A DNA stretch of 37,976 nucleotides from Mycobacteriales bacterium. Lineage in GTDB: Bacteria; Actinomycetota; Actinomycetes; JAFAQI01. The notes beneath the pieces are model-generated. The model worked only from the letters and a program-made list of their open reading frames with translations, had not been told where the DNA came from and ran no database searches. The position numbers and the translations under genes are program-made. The stretch covers positions 1-37,976 of the forward strand of contig DASZRO010000091.1 of NCBI GenBank assembly GCA_035550055.1, in the 5' to 3' direction. Shown here piece after piece: positions 15,093 through 24,463 of this stretch. Every line of letters starts with the position of its first letter. The stretch's first letter is position 1.

Positions 15093-15542
15093 CTAGGACC
15101 CCGAGACGGCACTCGCTTCGCGTAGCTCCTCGCTCACCACTCGGTAGGCGAGGCCGGCGCCGAATCCCTTGCGGCCCAGCATGGCGACCAGCCGGCGGGT
15201 GGCGACGTCGCCGGACAACCCGCGCATCGACGCCAGCCTGCGCCGTACCAGCGCCCGCGCGGCTGCCACCTCGTCGTCGGAGGAGACCTCTGCCAGCGCC
15301 TCGGCGGCGAGCTCGTCGGCAATCCCCTTGCGGCGAAGCTCCGCGGCGAGCGCGCGACGACCGAGGCCGCGTCCGTGGTGGCGCGAGTCGACCCAGGCGT
15401 GGGCGTACGCCGCGTCGTCGATCAGCCCGACGTCGGTGAAGCGGTCGAGCACGCGGTGCGCGACCTCTTCCGGCACGTTGCGCCGGGCCATCGCGGCTGC
15501 CAGCTCCGCTCGAGTTCGGGGTGCGTGCTCGAGCAGGCGCAA
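15093..15542 (-). CDS. recX: Regulatory protein RecX
   Basis: Binds RecA filaments and limits recombinase and co-protease activity. The 149 residues given cover the three-helix repeats of the family (PRTRAELAAAMARR, VGLIDDAAYAHAWVDSR, LRRKGIADELAAEAL, ATRRLVAMLGRKGFG). The start is uncertain. The only standard codon is a TTG at 15542, without a ribosome binding site. The in-frame sequence upstream (DPESVARTIA just before LRLLEH) resembles other RecX proteins and runs up to a CTG that overlaps the recA stop (15605). A longer protein of about 170 residues is therefore possible. Confidence 0.92.
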   Translation of the reverse strand: MRLLEHAPRTRAELAAAMARRNVPEEVAHRVLDRFTDVGLIDDAAYAHAWVDSRHHGRGLGRRALAAELRRKGIADELAAEALAEVSSDDEVAAARALVRRRLASMRGLSGDVATRRLVAMLGRKGFGAGLAYRVVSEELREASAVSGS

Positions 15543-15601
15543 CGCGATCGTCCGGGCGACCGACTCCGGATCAGGCTCCGGGTCGGTCGCCGGGTCCTGG
15601 C

Positions 15602-16693
<1,092 letters not shown>

Positions 16694-16707
16694 GGGGTTG
16701 CCTCTCT

Positions 16708-16767
16708 GTTGCTCTCGATGTTGCTCTCGATCTGGAGCTCGATGTCGCTCTCGATCTGCTGCTCGAT
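16708..16767 (-). repeat. Five-copy 12-bp tandem repeat in the recA leader
   Basis: Units on the plus strand: GTTGCTCTCGAT twice (16708-16731), CTGGAGCTCGAT, GTCGCTCTCGAT and CTGCTGCTCGAT. In the mRNA they read ATCGAGAGCAAC and variants, ending next to the recA ribosome binding site (AGAGAGG). The array lies fully inside the predicted leader. The units are multiples of three, and a TTG-initiated frame at 16770 would read them as Ile-Glu-Ser-Asn-like repeats, but a real peptide is doubtful. Confidence 0.85.
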
Positions 16768-16848
16768 CAACTGCGAGCGAACCTACGAACCGGCTCCGAC
16801 GATTTCGCCGAGGCGAGCAGGTCTGTGGACGACCGCGTGACAAGGACC

Positions 16849-16877
16849 ATCATGCGAACAAGTGTTCGAAACGTCCA
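16849..16877 (-). promoter_or_regulatory. recA promoter
   Basis: Minus strand: -35 TGGACG (16877-16872), 17-bp spacer, -10 CATGAT (16854-16849). The SOS box fills the spacer. The predicted start near 16842 gives a leader of about 150 nt. A second candidate further down, TTGTCA (16843-16838) with a poor -10, weakly resembles the RecA-NDp damage promoter. Confidence 0.5.
16854..16869. promoter_or_regulatory. LexA (SOS) box of recA
   Basis: GCGAACAAGTGTTCGA matches TCGAACRNRYGTTCGA except for the first base. It lies between the -35 and -10 of the predicted recA promoter, a position suited to repression. Confidence 0.82.
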
Positions 16878-16894
16878 GCGCGACACGCCGGTGC

Positions 16895-16910
16895 GACGCG
16901 TGATCGCGTC
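16895..16910 (-). terminator. Possible hairpin terminator after DUF3046
   Basis: GACGCG-TGAT-CGCGTC is a perfect 6-bp stem with a 4-base loop that overlaps the DUF3046 stop codon. No U-tract follows, so termination is uncertain, but it sits between that gene and the recA promoter. Confidence 0.3.
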
Positions 16911-17106
16911 AGTGACGAACCGCCAGCGGCAGCTCGAAGTGCTCGCAGACCGCCAGCCAGACCTGCTTGGGGTCGACCCCGGCGTCGAGGGCGTCGACCG
17001 CGTTGCGCTCGCCGAGGCTGCGGATGACCTGGTCACGCGCGACCGCGTCGGCGTACGCCGGTCCGAACTGCTCGCGCATCCGGTCCCAGAACTCCGTCAC
17101 CCGCAC
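16909..17106 (-). CDS. DUF3046 protein
   Basis: A 65-residue cytoplasmic protein of the actinobacteria-specific DUF3046 family, recognised from the MRVTEFWDRMREQFG opening, a central YADAVARDQVIRSLG and a C-terminal VWLAVCEHFELP. It lies upstream of recA in the same direction, its usual place, which suggests a link to recombination, but its function is unknown. The GTG at 17106 is chosen because TACGGT lies 7 bases upstream and the family starts MR(V/L)TEFW. A GTG at 17115 is the alternative. Confidence 0.88.
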   Translation of the reverse strand: MRVTEFWDRMREQFGPAYADAVARDQVIRSLGERNAVDALDAGVDPKQVWLAVCEHFELPLAVRH

Positions 17107-17113
17107 GACTGTC

Positions 17114-17131
17114 ACCGTACGCGGCAACAAT
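17114..17131. promoter_or_regulatory. Divergent leaderless promoters of DUF3046 and lhr
   Basis: The minus-strand -10 TACGGT (17119-17114) lies 7 bases before the DUF3046 GTG. The plus-strand AACAAT (17126-17131) lies 6 bases before the lhr GTG at 17138. The two start codons are only 31 bp apart, so each -35 region would lie in or at the edge of the opposite gene. Confidence 0.45.
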
Positions 17132-17137
17132 GACGGG

Positions 17138-20100
17138 GTGAGCGGGCTGGCAGGCTTCGGTACGGCGACGCGGGAATGGTTCGCGGCGTCGTTCGAGGCG
17201 GCGACCCCTGCGCAGACGGGGGCGTGGGAAGCCATCTCGACCGGCGGCCATGCGCTGGTGATCGCCCCGACCGGCTCCGGCAAGACGCTCGCCGCCTTCC
17301 TGTCGGCGCTGGACCGGCTGACCGCATCGCCGGTGCCCGCGGCCGCCGCACAGCGTTGTCGGGTCGTCTACATCAGCCCGCTGAAGGCGCTGGCGGTCGA
17401 CGTGGAGCGCAACCTGCGCGCGCCGCTGGCCGGAATCCGGCAGGCCGCGGAGCGGATCGGCACGCCGGCCAGTGACGTGCGCATCGCGATGCGCACCGGC
17501 GACACGCCCGGTGAGGACCGGCGGGCGTTCGCGAAGCATTCCGCGGACATCCTCATCACGACGCCGGAGTCGTTGTACCTGCTGTTGACCAGTCAGGCGC
17601 GCGAGATGCTCGGCAACGTCGACACCGTCATCGTCGACGAGGTACACGCCCTCGCCGGCACCAAGCGAGGGGCGCACCTGGCGCTTTCCCTCGAACGCCT
17701 CGACGCCCGCCTCGCCGCACCCGCGCAGCGGATCGGGCTGTCCGCGACGGTGCGGCCGGTCGAAGAGGTGGCCGCCTTCCTGGCCGGCGGGCGCCGGGTG
17801 ACGGTCGTGCAGCCGCCCGCCGACAAGACGATCGGGGTCGACGTCGTCGTACCGGTCGAGGACATGACCGACCCGGGCACCGACACCGCGAGCATCTGGC
17901 CCGCCGTCGACGGGCGCATCGCGGACCTGATCGAGTCGCACCGGTCGACCATCGTGTTCACCAACGCCCGGCGCCTCGCCGAGCGGTTGACCACCCATCT
18001 CAACGAGCTGGCCGTCGAGCGCGGCGGCGAGGCGGCCATCGCGCGCGCCCACCACGGAAGCGTCAGCCACGAGCAGCGCGCCGTGACCGAGGAGGCGCTC
18101 AAACGCGGCGACCTGCCCTGCGTCGTCGCGACGTCGAGCCTCGAGCTCGGGATCGACATGGGGGCGGTCGACCTGGTCGTCCAGGTCGGCTCACCACCGT
18201 CAGTCGCCAGCGGCCTGCAGCGGATCGGTCGCGCGGGGCACCAGGTCGGCGCGGCGAGCCGAGGCGTGATGTTCCCGAAGCATCGTGGCGACCTGGTGGC
18301 GAGTGCGGTGACGGCGCAACGCATCCAGACCGGCGCGATCGAGGCGATCGCGATGCCCCGCAACCCGCTCGACGTCCTCGCTCAGCAGATCGTCGCGATG
18401 CTGGCGATGGACGACTGGTCGGTCCCCGACGTCGGCGACCTGGTACGCCGGGCGGCGCCGTTCACCGGGCTGCCGGACTCCGCGCTGTTCGCGACGCTGG
18501 ACATGCTGGCCGGCCGCTACCCGAGCGACGAGTTCGCCGAGCTGCGGCCCCGCATCGTGTGGGATCGCACCACGGACCAGCTGACCGGACGCCCGGGTGC
18601 GCAGCGGCTCGCGGTGACCAGCGGCGGGACCATTCCCGACCGCGGACTGTTCGGGGTCTACCTCGCGGGTTCCGCCGGGCGGGTCGGCGAGCTCGACGAG
18701 GAGATGGTGTACGAGTCGCGGGTCGGCGAGGTGTTCACCCTCGGCTCGTCGAGCTGGCGGATCGACGACATCACCCACGACCGGGTGATCGTCTCGCCGG
18801 CTCCGGGCCAGCCGGGCAAGATGCCGTTCTGGCACGGCGACTCGATCGGCCGGCCACTCGAGCTCGGCCGCGCGATGGGTGAGTTCGTCCGCGAGCTGCA
18901 CCGCGCCGGACCGGCGACCGCCCGCCAACGGCTCGCCGACATCGGCTTCGACGAGTGGGGCGCCGACAACACGCTGCGTTACCTCGACGAGCAGCGTGCC
19001 GCGACCGGACATCTGCCTGATGACCGCACCATCGTCGTCGAGCGGTTTCGCGACGAGCTCGGCGACTGGCGGGTCGTCGTGCACTCCCCGTTCGGCGCGC
19101 AGGTCCATGCGCCGTGGGCGCTTGCGCTCGGCTGTGTGCTGCGCGAACGCACCGGGATTGACGTACAGGTGATGCACGCCGACGACGGAATCGTCATCCG
19201 GCTCCCCGACACCGACGAGCCGCCGCCCCCCGACCTCGCCCTGCTCGACCCCGATGACGTCGAGGCGATCGTGACCCGCGAGCTGGGTGGCTCGGCGCTG
19301 TTCGCCTCACGGTTTCGGGAGTGTGCCGCTCGGTCGCTGCTGCTGCCGACCCGCGCCCCCGGCAAGCGCAGCCCGCTGTGGCAGCAGCGGCAGCGATCGG
19401 CACAGCTGCTCGGCGTGGCGGCGAGGTACGGCGAGTTCCCGGTCGTGCTCGAAACGATGCGCGAGTGCCTGCAGGACGTCTTCGACCTTCCTGGTCTGGT
19501 CTCGCTGCTGCGCGAGGTCGCCGGCCGCGCTATTCGGGTCGTCGATGTCGAGACCTCGCAGCCCTCGCCGTACGCCCGCACCCTGCTGTTCGACTACGTG
19601 GGCGCCTTCATGTACGAAGGCGACCAGCCGCTGGCGGAGCGCCGGGCCGCCGCGCTCGCGCTCGACACGACCCTGCTGGCCGAGCTGTTGGGCACCGCCG
19701 AGCTGCGCGAGCTGCTCGACGCTGATGCCGTCGCTGAGGTGGAGGCCGAGCTGGCCTGGCTCACGCCGACGCGCCGCATCGTCGACGATGAAGGCGTCGC
19801 CGACGCGCTGCGAGTCCTCGGCGACCTGACCACGGACGAGCTCGTCCGGCGTGGTGCGGCGCCGGCCATGCTCGCGGACCTGGAGGACCGGCGCCGGGCG
19901 CTGCGGGTGCGGATCGCCGGCGAGGAGCGATGGCTCGCGATCGAGGACGCGGCGCGCGTGCGCGACGCGCTCGGCGTTCCACTGCCGGTCGGCCTGCCGG
20001 AGGCGTTCACCGAGCCGGTCGCGGAACCGCTCACTGACCTGCTGGCGCGTTACGCGCGACGCCACGGCCCGTTCCACACCGACGAGGTCGCCACCCGGTT

Positions 20101-21478
20101 CGGGCTGGGGCGCGCCGTGGTCGACGCGGAGCTGTCCCGGCTGCTTGCGGTCGGACGACTGGTTCGCGGCGAGTTCCGGCCCGGCGGGGTGGGGTCGGAG
20201 TGGTGCGATCCGGACGTCCTGCGCACCCTGCGCCGCCGCTCCATGGCAAAGCTGCGAGGCGAGATCGAGGCAGTGCCGCAGCCGGCGTTCGCCCGGTTCC
20301 TGCCGGCGTGGCAGGGGGTGGGTGCGCACTCGGGCCGCGGGCTGGATGCGCTGGTGCGAGCGGTCGAGCAGCTCGGCGGGGTGGCGGTGCCGGCATCGGC
20401 GCTCGAGCCCGTCATCCTGGCCTCCCGGGTCAGCGACTACACCCCGGCGATGCTCGACGAGCTCACCGCCCGCGGTGACGTGGTGTGGGCCGGCCAGGGC
20501 GGGCTGCCCGGCGGGGACGGTTGGGTCAGCCTCGCACTCGCCGAGACCGCACCGCTGCTGCTGCCGATCCCCGACGACGATGCGATCGGCGACGACGCGC
20601 GCCAGGTTCTCGACGCGCTCGCGGCCGGCGGCGCGATGTTCTTCCGCGACATCGCGGCGCGGTTGCCCGACCTCGACCACAAGACGCTGACCACGGCGCT
20701 GTGGGATCTCGTCTGGAGCGGCCACGCGACCAATGACACCCTCGCCCCGTTGCGCGCCGCGCTCGGCGGTCAGCCCGCACGCCGGGTCAGCAGCCGGACG
20801 GTGCGCACCCGCCGCGCCGCGCCTCGGCCGGCCGTGCCCACCGCCGTCGGACGCTGGTCGCTGCTGGCGCCGCGCGACACGGACCCGACCAGGCGCGGCC
20901 ACGCGCTCGCCGAGGCCCTGCTCGACCGCCACGGCATCGTCACCCGCGGCGCGGTCGTCGCGGAGCGAACCGCGGGCGGCTTCGCGGCGGCCTACCCCGT
21001 CCTGAAAGCGTTCGAGGAGACCGGCCGCTGCCGGCGCGGCTATTTCGTCGAAGGCCTCGGCGGCGCGCAGTTCGCCATCCCCGCTGCGGTCGACCGGATG
21101 CGCAGCCTCGGGGCCGGCGCAGCGCTGGTGCTGGCGGCCACAGATCCCGCCAACGCCTACGGCGCCGCTCTGCGCTGGCCGGACCACGACGGCGGTCATC
21201 GCCCCGGGCGCAAGGCCGGTGCTCTCGTCGTCCTGGTCGACGGCGAGCTGTGCCTGTACGTCGAACGCGGCGGCAAGTCGCTGCTGTCGTGGTCGGACGA
21301 CCCGGCAGTGATCCAGCCTGGTGCCGACGCGCTCGCCCTCGCGGTTCGCGACGGCATGCTCGGCAAGCTCGCCGTCGAACGCGCCGACGGGTCCGCGGTG
21401 CTCGACACCCCGCTCGCCGAAGCGTTGCAGTCTGCGGGCTTTCGGCCCACGCCGCGCGGCTTGCGGCTTCGGTCCTGA
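17138..21478 (+). CDS. lhr: ATP-dependent helicase Lhr
   Basis: A large superfamily-2 helicase that moves 3' to 5' on single-stranded DNA and unwinds DNA or RNA:DNA duplexes in repair. The 1446 residues are close to the usual length of about 1500. Motif I is APTGSGKT (43-50), motif II DEVH (about 167-170), then SATV and the motif VI region QRIGRAGHQ. The winged-helix and Lhr-core domains and the long C-terminal Lhr-CTD follow. The GTG at 17138 fits the leaderless -10 AACAAT, and the reading frame further upstream overlaps DUF3046 and has no family similarity. nei follows 9 bases after the stop. Confidence 0.96.
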   Translation: MSGLAGFGTATREWFAASFEAATPAQTGAWEAISTGGHALVIAPTGSGKTLAAFLSALDRLTASPVPAAAAQRCRVVYISPLKALAVDVERNLRAPLAGIRQAAERIGTPASDVRIAMRTGDTPGEDRRAFAKHSADILITTPESLYLLLTSQAREMLGNVDTVIVDEVHALAGTKRGAHLALSLERLDARLAAPAQRIGLSATVRPVEEVAAFLAGGRRVTVVQPPADKTIGVDVVVPVEDMTDPGTDTASIWPAVDGRIADLIESHRSTIVFTNARRLAERLTTHLNELAVERGGEAAIARAHHGSVSHEQRAVTEEALKRGDLPCVVATSSLELGIDMGAVDLVVQVGSPPSVASGLQRIGRAGHQVGAASRGVMFPKHRGDLVASAVTAQRIQTGAIEAIAMPRNPLDVLAQQIVAMLAMDDWSVPDVGDLVRRAAPFTGLPDSALFATLDMLAGRYPSDEFAELRPRIVWDRTTDQLTGRPGAQRLAVTSGGTIPDRGLFGVYLAGSAGRVGELDEEMVYESRVGEVFTLGSSSWRIDDITHDRVIVSPAPGQPGKMPFWHGDSIGRPLELGRAMGEFVRELHRAGPATARQRLADIGFDEWGADNTLRYLDEQRAATGHLPDDRTIVVERFRDELGDWRVVVHSPFGAQVHAPWALALGCVLRERTGIDVQVMHADDGIVIRLPDTDEPPPPDLALLDPDDVEAIVTRELGGSALFASRFRECAARSLLLPTRAPGKRSPLWQQRQRSAQLLGVAARYGEFPVVLETMRECLQDVFDLPGLVSLLREVAGRAIRVVDVETSQPSPYARTLLFDYVGAFMYEGDQPLAERRAAALALDTTLLAELLGTAELRELLDADAVAEVEAELAWLTPTRRIVDDEGVADALRVLGDLTTDELVRRGAAPAMLADLEDRRRALRVRIAGEERWLAIEDAARVRDALGVPLPVGLPEAFTEPVAEPLTDLLARYARRHGPFHTDEVATRFGLGRAVVDAELSRLLAVGRLVRGEFRPGGVGSEWCDPDVLRTLRRRSMAKLRGEIEAVPQPAFARFLPAWQGVGAHSGRGLDALVRAVEQLGGVAVPASALEPVILASRVSDYTPAMLDELTARGDVVWAGQGGLPGGDGWVSLALAETAPLLLPIPDDDAIGDDARQVLDALAAGGAMFFRDIAARLPDLDHKTLTTALWDLVWSGHATNDTLAPLRAALGGQPARRVSSRTVRTRRAAPRPAVPTAVGRWSLLAPRDTDPTRRGHALAEALLDRHGIVTRGAVVAERTAGGFAAAYPVLKAFEETGRCRRGYFVEGLGGAQFAIPAAVDRMRSLGAGAALVLAATDPANAYGAALRWPDHDGGHRPGRKAGALVVLVDGELCLYVERGGKSLLSWSDDPAVIQPGADALALAVRDGMLGKLAVERADGSAVLDTPLAEALQSAGFRPTPRGLRLRS

Positions 21479-21487
21479 CGGCGCCGG

Positions 21488-22273
21488 ATGCCCGAGGGAG
21501 ACACCGTCTGGCGCGCGGCGAAACGTCTGCGTGACGCGCTCGCCGGACAGGTGTTGACCATCAGCGACTTCCGGACTCCACGGCTGGCCACCCGTGACCT
21601 CACCGGCCGGCGGGTGGTCGAGGTGGTGTCGCGCGGCAAGCATCTGCTCACCCGGGTCGAGGGTGGTCTCACCCTGCACACCCACTTCGAGATGGACGGC
21701 ACGTGGCGGGTCTTCGCCGCGCACGAACGCTGGACGGGTGGGCCGGGGCACGAGATCCGGGTGGTGCTCGGCACTGCGCGACACACCGCAGTCGGCTATC
21801 GCATCCCGGTGATCGACCTCATCGAGACGGCGAGCGAGGCGGACGTCGTCGGCCACCTCGGACCCGACCTGCTCGATCCCGGCTTCGACGCCGAGGAGGG
21901 GATCCGCCGGCTGCTGACGACTCCTGAGGCGGCGATCGCCGACGCGCTGCTCGACCAGCGCAACCTTGCGGGCATCGGCAACGTCTACAAGTCCGAGGTC
22001 CTCTTCCTGTCCGGCGTCGACCCGTGGACGCCGACGTCAGCGGTGCCGGACCTGGCCAAGATGGTCGACCTCGCCCGAAGGCTGATGGTCGCCAACCGGG
22101 ACCGGGAGCCGCGGATCACCACCGGCGTACGTCGACGGGGCGAGCAGACCTGGGTCTACGGGCGCGGCGGGCAACCCTGCCGGCGCTGCGGCACCGCGAT
22201 CAGGCGGCGGATGCAGGGCGGCGAGCCCACCCGCGAGCGCGTGACGTTCTGGTGCCCGCAGTGCCAGCGCTGA
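21488..22273 (+). CDS. nei: Endonuclease VIII-type DNA glycosylase/AP lyase (Nei)
   Basis: Removes oxidised pyrimidines and cuts the abasic site. The 261 residues begin with the family hallmark MPEGDT (Pro2 nucleophile after Met removal, Glu3). A helix-two-turn-helix with NLAGIGNVYKSEVLF is central, and the zinc finger has C231, C234, C256 and C259. It lies 9 bases after lhr, as in mycobacteria, where lhr-nei is a conserved pair. No ribosome binding site is visible, so translation may depend on lhr. It converges on the TetR gene. Confidence 0.95.
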   Translation: MPEGDTVWRAAKRLRDALAGQVLTISDFRTPRLATRDLTGRRVVEVVSRGKHLLTRVEGGLTLHTHFEMDGTWRVFAAHERWTGGPGHEIRVVLGTARHTAVGYRIPVIDLIETASEADVVGHLGPDLLDPGFDAEEGIRRLLTTPEAAIADALLDQRNLAGIGNVYKSEVLFLSGVDPWTPTSAVPDLAKMVDLARRLMVANRDREPRITTGVRRRGEQTWVYGRGGQPCRRCGTAIRRRMQGGEPTRERVTFWCPQCQR

Positions 22274-22277
22274 GCTG

Positions 22278-22865
22278 TCAGCCCGGACCAGCGGTGATGC
22301 CGGCGGCGACGATCGAGGCCTGAGCGGTCGCGTCGGTCGCGGGCGCCGCGACGAAGCTGACCAGCCAGCGCAGCACCGTGTCGATCCCGGCGTTGCTGGT
22401 CGCGGCGCCGGAGGCGATGAGGACGTCGCGCACCGTCGAGCGGGCCAGCCGCCACAACGGGTGGTCGGTGGGCGTCATCAGGACGGCGAGGGTGCCCGGC
22501 TCCTCCGCTGCGATGCGACGCAGCGCGGGATGGGCTCCGAGCCGCTCCGCGGCCAACGCCAGCGCCTCAGCCAGGTCCTCTCGCGCGGCCATCCCGCATT
22601 CGGCGGCGAGGCCACGGATCCCGGCGTCGATGGCGGCCGCGTAGACGGCCTCCTTCGCCCGGAAGTGGTTGTAGAGCGTCCCTTTCGCAATGCCGGCCAG
22701 CGAGGCGATGTCGGCCATCGTCGCCTTGCGAGCCCCGTGCTTCTCGACGGCGCGCGCCGCACCGTCGAGCACCGCCGCGCGGGTGCGTGCCATCGCGTTG
22801 CCGGCCCGCGAGTGCACACCTGCCTCGCGAACCGGCGCCGCGGAAGCGAAGTGCGGTGAGGCCAT
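22278..22865 (-). CDS. TetR-family transcriptional regulator
   Basis: A 195-residue regulator. The N-terminal TetR HTH is clear (ARTRAAVLDGAARAVEKHG ... TMADIASLAGIAKGTLYNHF, about 25-70). The C-terminal ligand-binding part is Ala-rich and lacks a recognisable signature. It lies 15 bases after the clgR stop, in the same direction, so it is probably co-transcribed. The start is uncertain: ATG at 22865 gives 24 residues before the HTH, and an internal ATG (MARTRAAV) is the alternative. Target genes are unknown. Confidence 0.88.
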   Translation of the reverse strand: MASPHFASAAPVREAGVHSRAGNAMARTRAAVLDGAARAVEKHGARKATMADIASLAGIAKGTLYNHFRAKEAVYAAAIDAGIRGLAAECGMAAREDLAEALALAAERLGAHPALRRIAAEEPGTLAVLMTPTDHPLWRLARSTVRDVLIASGAATSNAGIDTVLRWLVSFVAAPATDATAQASIVAAGITAGPG

Positions 22866-22880
22866 CGACGACGTTGCCGG

Positions 22881-23318
22881 CTAGGCAGCGACGATGTGGG
22901 TAGCGGCGAAGCCGATGGTCGCGACCGGGACGACCGGCTTGACGTCCGGCTGCGGCGTCGGGCGCGCCGGGTGATGCGGCGGGATGCCGGCGACCGGGCG
23001 GACCGAGACCTGCGGGACCGGCAGCATCGCCGTCCGTGGCGCCGCCGACGCGGCGAAGCCGACCGGAGCCAGCCGGACCCGCCGCTCCTCGCGCGCGAGG
23101 TCGTCGCTGACCTCACGCAACACGTCGGCCAGGCTCACCTCGAGAGCACCGCAGATCGCGGCGAGCAGCTCGCTCGATGCCTCCTTGCGACCGCGCTCGA
23201 CCTCCGACAGATACCCGAGCGAGACCCCCGCCGAGGTGCTGACGTCACGCAGCGTGCGCGACTGGCGGATGCGGTGGCGGCGAAGGACATCGCCGAGCAG
23301 ACGTCGCAGCAAGACCAT
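22881..23318 (-). CDS. clgR: HTH regulator ClgR (clp gene regulator)
   Basis: An XRE-family HTH protein of 145 residues. The N-terminal HTH (about 6-62) contains [20 protein letters not shown] followed by [16 protein letters not shown], the strongly conserved ClgR signature. ClgR activates clp protease and chaperone genes in Streptomyces, Corynebacterium and Mycobacterium. The C-terminal half is Pro-rich and ends IVAA; the terminal Ala-Ala fits the known turnover of ClgR by Clp proteases. It follows cinA, its conserved partner. The ATG at 23318 is preceded by TAACTT at 6 bases, so a leaderless transcript is likely. Confidence 0.93.
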   Translation of the reverse strand: MVLLRRLLGDVLRRHRIRQSRTLRDVSTSAGVSLGYLSEVERGRKEASSELLAAICGALEVSLADVLREVSDDLAREERRVRLAPVGFAASAAPRTAMLPVPQVSVRPVAGIPPHHPARPTPQPDVKPVVPVATIGFAATHIVAA

Positions 23319-23324
23319 GCATCA

Positions 23325-23330
23325 AAGTTA
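23325..23330 (-). promoter_or_regulatory. -10 element of a leaderless clgR transcript
   Basis: TAACTT on the minus strand begins with the TAA stop of cinA and lies 6 bases before the clgR ATG. It would allow expression apart from the upstream operon. Confidence 0.4.
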
Positions 23331-23825
23331 CTCGCCGTCGGCGAGCCTTGCGCCGAGCGCACGCAACCCTTCGCGGCAGCTCGCCACTCTGATCACTTCC
23401 CGCTCGCCCGACAGCAGCAGCGACACCACGTCGGTGCCGCGTGGGCCGGCAACCGCGACGTAAACCGTCCCGACCGGCTTCCCGTCCTGCGGCTGCGGGC
23501 CGGCGACGCCGGTGAAGGCCAGCCCCCAGGTGGCACCGAGCCGGGACCGCACGCCTTCGGCCATCGCAGTGGCGACGTCCGGATCGACCGCGCCGCGTTG
23601 CGCGAGCAGGCCGTCAGGCACCCCGAGCAGCTGGTGCTTGACGTCGGTGGCGTAGCTGATCACCCCGCCGCGATAGGAGGCCGACGCGCCGGGCACCGCG
23701 GTGATCGTCGCTCCCACGACGCCGCCGGTCAGCGACTCGGCCGTGGCGAGGGTCTCCCCGCGCTCACGCAACGCGGCGAGCACCTCGGCGGCGAGCGCGG
23801 TCAGCTCTGCCGCAGCCGCTTCCAC
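23328..23825 (-). CDS. pncC: CinA C-terminal-type nicotinamide-nucleotide amidohydrolase
   Basis: A 165-residue stand-alone CinA C-terminal domain (PncC), which hydrolyses NMN to nicotinate mononucleotide. The signature AESLTGGVVGATIT (about 26-39), the YRGGVISYATDVK segment and FTGVAGP are present. The GTG at 23825 gives the normal length and places the start 25 bases inside the end of pgsA, with GAGGG just upstream. A frame open from 24101 lies over pgsA and was rejected. The pgsA-cinA-clgR order is conserved in actinobacteria. Confidence 0.93.
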   Translation of the reverse strand: MEAAAAELTALAAEVLAALRERGETLATAESLTGGVVGATITAVPGASASYRGGVISYATDVKHQLLGVPDGLLAQRGAVDPDVATAMAEGVRSRLGATWGLAFTGVAGPQPQDGKPVGTVYVAVAGPRGTDVVSLLLSGEREVIRVASCREGLRALGARLADGE

Positions 23826-24463
23826 GCCGCCCTCGCGCTCGTACGGCGAAGCCGTACCGCCCTCGAGATGTAGTCGATGCCGGTGGCGACCGTCAGCACC
23901 AGCGCGAGCCCCATGACCCAGAACCGGCCGGTCGCCCACGCCCCGTGCAACGGCAGTACGTAGAGCCCGATCGCGATGTTCTGCACCAGCGTCTTGGCCT
24001 TCCCGCCACGGCTTGCCGGGATCACGCCGTGGCGGATGACGACGACGCGAAGCACCGTGATCCCGAGCTCGCGCACCAGCACGACCGCGGCCACCCACCA
24101 CGGCAGGTCCCCCAGCGCAGCGAGCCCGAGCAGCGCCGCGCCGGTCAACGCCTTGTCGGCGATGGGGTCGGCGATCTTGCCGAGGTCGGTGACCAGGTCG
24201 CGGCGGCGCGCGAGATCACCGTCGACCAGATCGGTCACACACGCCGTCGCGAACGCGACGAACGCCCACTCCCGCCAGCCGGTCGCGTGCCCGCCGCGGG
24301 CGAGCAGCAAGGCGACGAAGACCGGGACCAGCAGCAGCCGCACCCCGGTCAGGATGTTGGCGATGTTGACGATCGGCGCGTTGCTGACCGGATCGCCCAT
24401 CTGATCCGGCTTGGGCTGGGGCGGGTGCAACCGCGGAATGCCCGGCGGAAGGGTTCCGCTCAC
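23801..24463 (-). CDS. pgsA: CDP-alcohol phosphatidyltransferase, PgsA (phosphatidylglycerophosphate synthase)
   Basis: Joins CDP-diacylglycerol and glycerol-3-phosphate on the way to phosphatidylglycerol and cardiolipin. The 220-residue membrane protein carries the full motif D78..D81-G82..A85-R86, G95, D99 and D103. Several hydrophobic helices surround it ([36 protein letters not shown]). The GTG at 24463 overlaps the rimO stop (GTGA), indicating coupling. Family-level assignment is firm; the exact alcohol is inferred from its place between rimO and cinA, the usual site of pgsA. Confidence 0.93.
   Translation of the reverse strand: MSGTLPPGIPRLHPPQPKPDQMGDPVSNAPIVNIANILTGVRLLLVPVFVALLLARGGHATGWREWAFVAFATACVTDLVDGDLARRRDLVTDLGKIADPIADKALTGAALLGLAALGDLPWWVAAVVLVRELGITVLRVVVIRHGVIPASRGGKAKTLVQNIAIGLYVLPLHGAWATGRFWVMGLALVLTVATGIDYISRAVRLRRTSARAAWKRLRQS

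Noticed and set aside
16694-16843. Longer recA start upstream of the ATG at 16693
   Set aside because: It would read through the repeat array and near the promoter, while the ATG at 16693 has a ribosome binding site and the conserved N-terminus.
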